Origin: Brooklawnia sp032229645
Lineage (GTDB): Bacteria; Actinomycetota; Actinomycetes; Propionibacteriales; Propionibacteriaceae
Length of the DNA: 64,000 nucleotides
Reading direction: 5' to 3'
Assembly: GCA_963722295.1 (NCBI GenBank)
Contig: CAVRLB010000001.1
Location: 682,001 to 746,000 of the forward strand
Shown here: piece by piece, positions 53,759 through 61,750 of the stretch
How the letters are laid out: every line of letters begins with the position of its first letter
Numbering within the stretch: position 1 is the stretch's first letter
Translations under genes and position numbers: made by a program
Notes under the pieces: model-generated
The model's database searches: none
The model's input: only the letters and a program-made list of their open reading frames with translations
Told to the model about the DNA's origin: nothing

Positions 53759-54327
53759 ATGACCGACTACACGCCCGAGCCCGACGAGCTCGGCACCCTC
53801 GACGAGCCCGCCGCTCACCACAGGATTCGATCAGCCCGAACCGCCGCGTCCGGTGAACTGGAACCTGCTGACCGCCCACGAGTTGGAGCAGGAATGGCTG
53901 GCGCTCAACGACTGGGTGGCGTGGCTTCGCCGCACCTACGGCCTGCCGGCGAGCGTCGATCCCACCGTTCTGGCATCGGCACCCCGAACTGGTGTGGGAA
54001 CTCTCGGCGCTCCACCTGCATTGGCTATGCGCCTACGACCCCGAGCAGCACGGCTCCGCGCCGCTGGGATGGCACCGCGACTTCGCCGACGCCCGCGCCC
54101 GGCTCCGCGATTGGGTGGCGACGTCCGGCACCCGGCTCGACCGAGACCGACCGACACGGCAGACGAGCTGGCCCGGCGAGGACCCGGCCCCGACGGTCGA
54201 GGATGTCGTCATCACCGACCGTGCCGAAGACTTCGTGCAGTTCGTGTTCGACCAGGTCGCCGAACGTCAGCGAGCCGAGGAAGCGTTCTACGGCACCATC
54301 GACTACGACACCGGAGAAGTGACATGA
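53759..54327 (+). pseudogene. DUF4913-like protein with two frameshifts
   Basis: ATG 53759. Three frames must be joined: MTDYTPEPDELGTLDEPAAH, then (shift near 53820) GFDQPEPPRPVNWNLLTAHE to YGLPAS, then (shift near 53958) IPPFWHRHPELVWELSALHL to the stop at 54325-54327. The FWHRHPELVWELSAL block is the DUF4913 signature as I know it. Joined length is about 189 aa. Role in the element unknown. Confidence 0.68.
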
Positions 54328-54546
54328 CCAGGCGCCGCGGAACACCGCCGTCCCGAATGCGCAGCTACCGGATCGTCGCAGAGCGACGGGACACCCCTGA
54401 TCGTCGATCGGCTCGCGCAACTGTTCATCGGCATGGCGATGCAGCGCGCCAAACGCGAACGCCCCACCAAGGGCAGATCAAGCTCCGCTGCTCGGCCGGC
54501 CGAGCCCGACGAGGTAGAATCAACCACGCAAGAAGCCAGCGGCTGA
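54324..54546 (+). pseudogene. Small hypothetical protein, frameshifted after the third codon
   Basis: ATG 54324 overlaps the preceding stop. The sensible product lies one base on: AEHRRPECAATGSSQSDGTP, then LIVDRLAQLFIGMAMQRAKR and a basic/acidic tail ending at TGA 54544-54546, about 73 aa. The junction with the previous gene and the clean helix support a real gene with one extra base near 54330-54335. Function unknown. Confidence 0.5.
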
Positions 54547-54709
54547 GCCTCGGTTCGGCTGCGGTGCGCAGTCATGTTTGGCCCATCGTGGCTTACCCGG
54601 CAGGCTCGTCCGAGTCCGTCCGGGCCGTGTTCCCCATTACGAGCCGCACCGCACGAGCGGTCACTGCCGTTCGTGTTGGCCCCATCGTCTGGGGAAGGGA
54701 ACATGACCC

Positions 54710-56385
54710 ATGACCATCACTCAGTCACCATCGACGACGCATCAGCGCTCCCGTGAGACCACCGCGCTCGCGGTGTCCTATCTCCGGGTGTCCACCAAGG
54801 AACAGGCCGAACGCGGAGGACGGGACGAGGGCTTCTCGATCCCCGCACAGCGCGAGGCGAACCTGCGCAGGGCCCGCGAACTGGGATCGATCGTCGTGGA
54901 AGAGTTCGTCGACGCCGGGGAGTCCGCACGCAAGGCCGACCGGCCCGAACTGATGAAGATGATCGAGTACGTCAAGAAGCACGACATCACCTACTGCATC
55001 GTCCACAAGATTGACCGGCTCGCCCGCAACCGCGCCGACGACGTGGCGATCCACCTGGCGCTCTGCAGGAAGCCGGGGTCAGGCTCGTCTCCGCGACTGA
55101 GAACATCGACGAGACGCCCTCGGGGATGCTGCTCCACGGGATCATGTCCACCATCGCGGAGTTCTACTCCCGCAACCTGGCCAACGAGGTGGCCAAGGGC
55201 ATGACCCAGAAGGCGATCACCGGCGGCACCAGCGGCAAGGCACCCATCGGCTACCTCAACGTGCGCGTCCGCGATGAGTTGGGGCGGGAGATGCGCACCG
55301 TCGAACTCGATCCCGAGCGCGCGCCACTGGTCAAGTGGGCCTTCGAGGCCTACGCCACCGGCAACTACTCCACCATCACCTTGCGCGAGGAACTGATCGA
55401 CCGCGGCCTCACCACCCTCGCCACGCCCAAGCGGCCCGCCAAAGGACCGGCCTTGTCGAGCATCCACCGGATGCTGACGAACCCGTACTACAAGGGGCAG
55501 GTCACCTTCCGCGGAGCGACCTACGACGGCATCCACGAACCGTTGGTCTCCAAGGAAGTCTGGTACCGCGTCCAAGCCGTCCTCGGCGACCATCACCTCT
55601 CCGGAGAGAAGACCCAGACTCACGATCACTACCTCAAAGGAAGCATCTTCTGCGGCGAGTGCGGCTCCCGCCTGATCCTGTCCAACGCACGCGGCAGCAA
55701 GGACGTGATCTACCCCTACTTCCTGTGCTCAGGCAGGCACACCAAGCGCACCGACTGCCAGCGCAAGGCCATGTTCGTACCCGATATCGAAGCCGCCGTC
55801 GAGGACTACTACCGCACCATCGAGATACCGCCGCACATCGTGGAAGCCCTCCGCGAACTCATCGGCAACTATCTCGACCAAGTCCACGACATCGCCCGCA
55901 ACGAACGTGACGCCTACCAGGCCGAACATGACGACCTGGCCCAGGAACGGAGCAAGCTGCTCCAGGCCCACTACGCCGGAGCCGTCCCCATCGACCTACT
56001 CAGAACTGAGCAAGACCGGATCGCGCGCCGGCTGACCTTCCTCGAAGCCCAGATCGACGCAGACGACATCGAGTACGACCGGGCCAAAGCACACCTGGAC
56101 GACTGCCTCGCTCTCGCCGGAGACTGCCACGCGCTCTACCTGAGCCTCGATGACTCCCTACGACGAACCGCCAACCATGCCTTCTTCGACAAGCTCTACG
56201 TCACCACCGACGACCAGATCGACGGCCAACCCGGCGAACCCTTCAACGTCTTCTTCAACCCGGACGTGCGACGACTCGCCCTCCGCCCGGAGGCAGAGGA
56301 CGAGTCGGGAACTCAAACTTCGTTCGTCGTGGGTTTGAACAACGAACATTTGGTGGAGGTGGCGGGAATTGAACCCGCGTCCTGA
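54710..56385 (+). pseudogene. Large serine recombinase (element integrase), frameshifted near 55065
   Basis: ATG 54710. The resolvase domain has the nucleophile Ser in SYLRVSTKEQ, the DAGESARKADRPEL block and KIDRLARNRADD. The frame is lost after IHLALC; EAGVRLVSATENIDETPSG and all downstream sequence are one frame over. Joined length is about 558 aa. The recombinase domain and zinc ribbon (FCGECGSRL ... YFLCSGRHTKRTDC) and a coiled coil follow. The last codons (LVEVAGIEPAS) are read antisense through the tmRNA 3' end, showing that it integrated there. If the frameshift is real, the element cannot excise on its own. Confidence 0.88.
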
Positions 56386-56719
56386 TGAGGCGCTGCAGAC
56401 ATTCTCCGGGTGCAGCTGACTAATCGTTCTGCTCGGCCCCTGCACTCACGTCAGCATGTTGCAGACAGGCCCAGCCTGGTTTAAGTCCCGATCAGCCCTC
56501 CAAGCTGGAGCTGATAAGCAAGCCTTCTAAATGAGGCCAGGAACCGGAGCGAAGGCTATATCCGGGCTGACCCTTCGGTCACTGCTCAGGCAGCGAGAGC
56601 GAAGTCAGTGCGCTTTGCGTTGGCACTTATTGGTTCCCAAGGGACATTTACGAGTTGACCTTGGATTCTCGACCCGCTTCTCCTGGAACTACCATCCCCA
56701 GTCGAAACCAGTCACCCCC
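56351..56719 (-). ncRNA. ssrA: tmRNA (ssrA)
   Basis: 5' end GGGGGTGACTGGTTTCGACT (from 56719) and 3' end with T-arm GCGGGTTCAATTCCCGC, then CACCTCC, A and CCA (56351). The seven-base acceptor stem pairs GGGGGTG with CACCTCC. The tag frame (56624-56586) reads ANAKRTDFALAA then TGA, a standard actinobacterial degradation tag. With SmpB it rescues stalled ribosomes. Its 3' end is the integration site of the element on its left. Gene length 369 nt. Confidence 0.97.
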
Positions 56720-56768
56720 CTGTTAAGTTGTCACTACCTCAACAATAGCCCAGCGCACAACATTCCCT

Positions 56769-56797
56769 TCGGGCGGACGAGGTCGTCGTCCGCCCGA
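56769..56797 (-). terminator. Hairpin between the SGNH hydrolase gene and ssrA
   Basis: TCGGGCGGACGA and TCGTCCGCCCGA form a perfect 12-bp stem with a 5-base loop. It lies downstream of the minus-strand hydrolase (ends 56875) and upstream of ssrA, so it should insulate ssrA from readthrough. Confidence 0.65.
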
Positions 56798-56874
56798 CAA
56801 ACACATCCCAGGCACCTCGCAGCTTTGGCGTGGCCACCGCTTGCGAACCGAACTGGCCGAGGCTCGGGGCCACC

Positions 56875-57627
56875 TCAGCCCAGCTTGCCGACGACGCTCT
56901 GCGCGATCGCCGCCTGTGCCTGAGCCGACAGCGTGGTGCCATCGCCAAGTGCAGGCTGACCCAGATCCACGTAGACTCCGCCCGCCGAATCGACTGCGGC
57001 ACGCAGCGACTCGCCGTGCAGCGTGACCCAATACGGCACCTGGGTCTCGGTGGTCACTGTCGACAGCGCAACCAACTGGGTGTCCGGGAGCGCCGCGCGC
57101 AACGCGGTGAAGTAGCCCTTCGACTGCTCGGTGATCGAGAAGTCGCCGTCGGCGATGCCGCCGAAGGTGATCACCAGGTCGGGCTTGTCCGCAGCGATCG
57201 CATCGACCGCACCACCGAACGGCGTACACGGCACTCCTGCGCTGCAATCCCGCGGTGTCGCGATGAACCCACGTCCGGGCGCCGACAGATTCGTGACGCT
57301 GCCCCAGTTCAGTTGTTGGGTCGCAGGCCCTACCCAGGTGCCCGCCGGGTCACCAATCGAGTATGAATCGCCGATGATCACCACCTTCAGCGCTCCCGCG
57401 GCCGGCGAGGATACCGAAGGTTCTACAGACGGTTCGTCCGAGGGCGTGGTGGCCGGGGGCACTTCGGCGGTGGGCGCATGTGAAGCCGAGGTGACCGGGC
57501 GCGGGGTCGCAGTAACGCTGCCGTTTGACCGACTGCGCATCAGAGCGGCCCCACTCACGACGGCAGCGATTAGCCCCAGGACGACCAGCGCAACGATGTC
57601 GAGCCGGACGTGGCGAGGTGAATTCAT
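56875..57627 (-). CDS. Secreted or membrane-anchored SGNH/GDSL hydrolase
   Basis: ATG 57627 (frame opens at 57642). An N-terminal membrane segment (IVALVVLGLIAAVVSGAALM), a Pro/Ser/Thr-rich linker (residues 40-80), then the SGNH domain: block I VVIIGDSYS with the nucleophile Ser, block III Gly in LVITFGGIADGD. Block V is less clear. Probably an esterase acting on cell-surface polysaccharide, which fits the capsule-type kinase next door. Chromosomal, outside the element. Confidence 0.82.
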   Translation of the reverse strand: MNSPRHVRLDIVALVVLGLIAAVVSGAALMRSRSNGSVTATPRPVTSASHAPTAEVPPATTPSDEPSVEPSVSSPAAGALKVVIIGDSYSIGDPAGTWVGPATQQLNWGSVTNLSAPGRGFIATPRDCSAGVPCTPFGGAVDAIAADKPDLVITFGGIADGDFSITEQSKGYFTALRAALPDTQLVALSTVTTETQVPYWVTLHGESLRAAVDSAGGVYVDLGQPALGDGTTLSAQAQAAIAQSVVGKLG

Positions 57628-57796
57628 TGGCTTCCTTCCCAACGCGCCGGTCTCAGCGCAGCGGCGGCGGTTGGCCCGCGATGCCCCACCACATTATTCT
57701 AGGACCGGAGGCCTGACCTGGCCATCGCGCGAGCCCTCGTCCCGGCGTGCGTCTACGGCGACACATGTGAAGCTTGCAAAGAACAAGGAAGCATAA

Positions 57797-59221
57797 ATGG
57801 AACTGCAGCAATACCTGCGCATACTGCGTGACTACTGGCGTAGCATCCTCGCGTCACTTTTCGTGTGCATCGCGGTCGCTGCCGGTGTCACCCTGCTACA
57901 GACTCCGACCTATTCCACGTCGGCGTCGGTCTTCATCACTGTGGAAAGCGGCGGCACCGCCGGCGAGCTCTCCCAGGGCGCGAATTACGCCGAACGCCAG
58001 GTTAACTCCTTCATCAATGTGACGACCTCTGAGCTCGTGCTACAGCCCGTGATCGACCAACTGGGTCTGTCCGAGACCCCCCGTCAGCTCGCCAAGGCAC
58101 TGGCGGTGTCGTCCCCGGCCAATACCTCGGTGATCAAGATCGCGGCCACCGAGACCTCGCCAGAGCAAGCGGCCCTGATCGCCAACACGGTTGCCAGCCA
58201 ACTGGTGCAGGCGGTCGGTGACCTCGCACCGCCAGGCCCCGACGGCACCGGACTGGTGTCGGCAACCGTCATCGACAATGCCCCTGTGCCGGTCAGCGCG
58301 GTGAGCCCGCGCGCGACCACCAACCTCGCGCTCGGTGCCTTGCTCGGTTTGCTTCTCGGCTTCGGCCAAGCGGTGCTGCGCAGCATGCTCGACACTCGCA
58401 TCCGCACGACCGCCGATATCGAGCAGGTGACCGATGCCCCGGTGCTTGCCACCATCGGTCACCGCGAAACCGAAACCGGAGGCGCTGCCGGCGTCAGCGA
58501 GCAGCAGTGGGCAACTGCCGAGGCCTACCGCCGGCTGCGCACCAACGTCGGTTTCGTGGGCCTAGGCGGCCAACGGCGCTCCTCGATCGTCATTACCTCG
58601 TCGCTCGGCTCCGAGGGCAAGACCGAGACCGTGGTGAATCTGGCCCGGGTGCTGGCCAAAGCGGGTTCGACGGTGCTGTTGATCGACGCCGACCTGCGCC
58701 GCCCACAATTGGCGGCACGGATGGGCATCGACAGCGATCTCGGCCTGTCGGACGTGCTCACCGGACGAGGCCCGATGTATGACTTCGTGATTCAGGCCGC
58801 ACCAAACCTCACCGTGCTACCCGCCGGCACCATTCCTCCGAACCCTTCCGAACTGCTCGGCTCGGACGCCATGGCCCACCTGCTGACCGCGGTGGAAGAG
58901 CACTACGACTACGTGTTGTTCGACACTCCCCCGCTGCTACCGGTCACCGACGCCGCCGTGCTGTCCGCCAAGGCGGGTGGTGCGATCGTGATCGCGCGCT
59001 CCGGAGTCGTGCGTCGTCCACAGCTCGAGGGTTCACTTGAACTGCTGGAGGCCGGCGATGTCACGCTCTTCGGCCTGGTGCTGAACGACGTGCCGATGAC
59101 ATCGCGCTCGCACTACTACTCCACCTATTACAACCCGGCGCATCGGCAGGGCGAGGAGAAGCCGGCCAAGCCCGCGCGGGCAGCAGCTCCCAAGCGCAGG
59201 CGCGAGCTGTCTCCTAGCTGA
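57797..59221 (+). CDS. Polysaccharide co-polymerase/tyrosine autokinase fusion (Wzz-BY-kinase)
   Basis: 474 aa. N-terminal Wzz domain with two membrane segments (SILASLFVCIAVAAGVTLL; LALGALLGLLLGFGQAVL) and an extracytoplasmic part. The C-terminal BY-kinase has Walker A SSLGSEGKTE, Walker A' LLIDADLRRP and Walker B YVLFDTPPLLPVTDA, plus a Tyr cluster (SHYYSTYYN) near the end as autophosphorylation site. Controls chain length and export of capsule or exopolysaccharide. Confidence 0.93.
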   Translation: MELQQYLRILRDYWRSILASLFVCIAVAAGVTLLQTPTYSTSASVFITVESGGTAGELSQGANYAERQVNSFINVTTSELVLQPVIDQLGLSETPRQLAKALAVSSPANTSVIKIAATETSPEQAALIANTVASQLVQAVGDLAPPGPDGTGLVSATVIDNAPVPVSAVSPRATTNLALGALLGLLLGFGQAVLRSMLDTRIRTTADIEQVTDAPVLATIGHRETETGGAAGVSEQQWATAEAYRRLRTNVGFVGLGGQRRSSIVITSSLGSEGKTETVVNLARVLAKAGSTVLLIDADLRRPQLAARMGIDSDLGLSDVLTGRGPMYDFVIQAAPNLTVLPAGTIPPNPSELLGSDAMAHLLTAVEEHYDYVLFDTPPLLPVTDAAVLSAKAGGAIVIARSGVVRRPQLEGSLELLEAGDVTLFGLVLNDVPMTSRSHYYSTYYNPAHRQGEEKPAKPARAAAPKRRRELSPS

Positions 59222-59372
59222 GGTTTCTCGGGCGGACGCTGGTGCCCATCCCAGTTGCCGTGGCTGGACCGCTTTCCTCCCCGATCAATTTCCCCCCGCC
59301 ATCCGGATTGTGTAGATCTGGGGCCCGTCAAGGGTCGCAGAGCTTCACAATGAGCGACTTCCCGCAGGCAGC

Positions 59373-60323
59373 TCAGACGAACTCGTCCGGATCGTTGCCA
59401 ACCCGCAGACCCGTGTCGAGGCCGGCGATGCGCTCAAGTTCGTCCCCGCTGAGCTCAAAGTCGAAGACGTCGATGTTTTGACGTATCCGTTCCTCGTGGA
59501 CCGACTTCGGAATCACGATCAGACCGTTCTGCAGATGCCACCGGATGATCACCTGCGCCGCGCTCTTGCCGTGCGTCGCCCCGATCTCGGTCAGCAGCGG
59601 ATCGTGCAAGAGCGTGTTCGGCTTCGATCCCGGCCCCCAGCCCTGCCTGTCAGTGCCACCGAGCGGGCTCCACGACTGCGTCGCGACACTGTGATCATCA
59701 TCGAACGCCCTGGTCAAGTACTGCGGAAGATGCGGATGCAACTCAATCTGGTTCACGCTCGGAACCACACTCCCCCGATCCAACAAGGCTTGCAGATGAT
59801 GCGGCTTGTTGTTCGCCACACCGATCGCCCGAGCCCGGCCCGACTCCGCGATCGCCTCCAACGCATGCCAGGTGTCGACGAACCGCTCAGCATCCCCACG
59901 CGGCCAATGGATCAGATACAGATCGACATAGTCGAAACCCAGCCGCTCAAGACTCGCATCGAATGCCGCCAGCGCCGAGTCGTACCCCTGATCGGCGTTC
60001 CACAGCTTCGTCGTTACGAAGATCTCCTCACGTGGCACGGACGACGACCGAACCGCCTTACCCACCGCAGCCTCGTTACCGTACGCGCGTGCAGTGTCGA
60101 CATGCCGATATCCAGCCTCGTCAATAGCGAAACGCACCGCGCGCTCGGTCTCATCCTCACTGGCCTGCCACACTCCCAGACCCAGCTGCGGCATCTGAAC
60201 GCCGTTGTTCAGCGTGACCAGCGGTACGGGAGCCGGTGAACCCGTGCCTGCCGTCACCTCCGGAGCCTCATTGAAACGCAGCGCCCTGCTCGTCCGAACA
60301 CGTCCATCAGCCCGATCAGCCAT
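59373..60323 (-). CDS. Aldo/keto reductase
   Basis: 316 aa from ATG 60323; the family start is about residue 33 (PLVTLNNGVQMPQLGLGVWQ), so the first 30 residues may not be translated. Catalytic tetrad visible: Asp and Tyr in GYRHVDTARAYGNE, Lys in VTTKLWN, His in YLIHWP. The NADPH-binding end IPKSVHEERIRQN is intact. A general carbonyl reductase; natural substrate unknown. Chromosomal. Confidence 0.92.
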   Translation of the reverse strand: MADRADGRVRTSRALRFNEAPEVTAGTGSPAPVPLVTLNNGVQMPQLGLGVWQASEDETERAVRFAIDEAGYRHVDTARAYGNEAAVGKAVRSSSVPREEIFVTTKLWNADQGYDSALAAFDASLERLGFDYVDLYLIHWPRGDAERFVDTWHALEAIAESGRARAIGVANNKPHHLQALLDRGSVVPSVNQIELHPHLPQYLTRAFDDDHSVATQSWSPLGGTDRQGWGPGSKPNTLLHDPLLTEIGATHGKSAAQVIIRWHLQNGLIVIPKSVHEERIRQNIDVFDFELSGDELERIAGLDTGLRVGNDPDEFV

Positions 60324-60407
60324 CTCTGGCCCCCTCCGTCAGTTTCCCCAGATCCGCACCCGGGGTCTTGTCCCCAACGGTAGTCGCCAGCAAATGCCGG
60401 CAGCCGC

Positions 60408-60458
60408 ATTATCGAGTTCAGTTTGGTCGCTATAGGTGACCAAACTGAACTCGATAAT
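60408..60458. repeat. Perfect 21-bp inverted repeat, AT-rich
   Basis: ATTATCGAGTTCAGTTTGGT plus C, and its exact complement at 60438-60458, flank the 9-base loop GCTATAGGT. It lies in the 244-bp gap between the aldo/keto reductase start and the Wadjet gene end. It is AT-rich against a GC-rich background and has no T-run after it. It could be a regulator-binding site or a small mobile remnant. Confidence 0.85.
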
Positions 60459-60567
60459 TGGCGGGACCGTCATGCGGGCGGGCCGTCTGTTGATGGCGGC
60501 ATGAATCAGCTCCACGCTTTGCCTCAGTTTCGCCAGCGCGACCCGCAGGGTCGAGGCAGCGATACCT

Positions 60568-61750
60568 TCAATCTGCGCCACACCACCAGCAATCGCCTCC
60601 GACCCGGCCGGCCAGATCGTCAAGAAGATCGTCCACTATCTCCTCCTCATAAGCCGAAAAGCCTGGCGGCATGCGCCACGGCTGGGCACCGGGCAGCCGC
60701 AGCAGCGACTCCACGATGCGCCACCCGGCCATATCGCCGTCGGCTCTCACCCATAGACGGGCCCGCCGAGCGATTGATGCCAGCAGCAGCTGAGCAGCCA
60801 ATCCCGGAACCCCGAAGGTGCAGATCAGCGGACGGCACGACGCCCCGAATCTGTCGGCCGCCGCCTCCACGATCGAGGGATTCTCGCACACGAAGACCTC
60901 GGCGACTCCGTCGGCCAGCCGCCAATCACTGCCGCGCAACGACCGCAGCGTCAGCCAGACCGGTTCGGCTTCGACGGCGGCGAGTTGCACGGCGGCACCC
61001 TCGCCCACCAGCGGCAGATTGAGCACCAACACCTGGGAGGAGACCTCATCGCAGGCGATGCCCCGGGCGGCCCAGGCCTGCCGCCACAACGCTGAGTCGC
61101 CGACCGGGTCCCGCCACGGCTGCGGTTCTCTGTCGTCCGGTTTCCCGTCACCCGGTTCCGCCGCACCCCGTTCTCCGACGACACCCGACACGAAGCGCGC
61201 GACCGCTCGTCCGAGCGGACGAGACCGGTCCAAGGCATGAGCGTCCCCGAAGAGCCGGGCCGCCAGCACGGGCAGCCGCTCCGCAGATTCGCCGGTCGCA
61301 TCAAGAACGCGGACGATCTCCCGAGCCCGTGGCGTCCACTCGGTCGCACCTACCAGACAGCGGGTCACCACCTCGTCCGGCACGCTCGGCTCGGCCTCGC
61401 GCAGGATCGCTCGTGCCTGCCGATTGGTCGGCTTGTTTGGACAGTCGCGCGGCGGCCCGCTCGTCCCGCAGGTTACGAAGCGGTCCACCGCATGCTTCGA
61501 GCAGCTCGTCCAGGTCGACCCCGTGGCCGGCCAGCCCGGATTGCAGTTCGCCCAATCGCAACGGCTGCGCCGAGAGCTGCCAGCGGACGCTCAGCATCTG
61601 CCCTATCTCGCGTCGCTCGCCGTCTGTGAGCTCCAGCTTGATCAGGGACCGCGGGCCGAGGGCGCCCTGTTCTCGCCTGCTGCGGATCTCGGCCAGCAAC
61701 CGGGCCGGGCCAGGTTTCTTCGCCCAGCTCATCACGTGTTCGGGGATCAC
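60568..61750 (-). pseudogene. jetD: Wadjet JetD-like protein (TIGR02679 type), frameshifted near 61435
   Basis: ATG 61750 overlaps the stop of the SMC-like gene. The N-terminal frame (WAKKPGPARLLAEIRSRREQ to RAAARLSK) and the C-terminal frame (TNRQARAILREAEPSVPDEV onward) belong to one protein of about 393 aa joined near 61430-61445. The C-terminal half has the DUF2399/Toprim-like pattern: VFVCENPSIVEAAADR with the catalytic Glu, and LWVRADGDMAGWRI with DxD. JetD is the nuclease subunit of Wadjet, which cleaves plasmid DNA extruded by the SMC complex. Confidence 0.82.
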
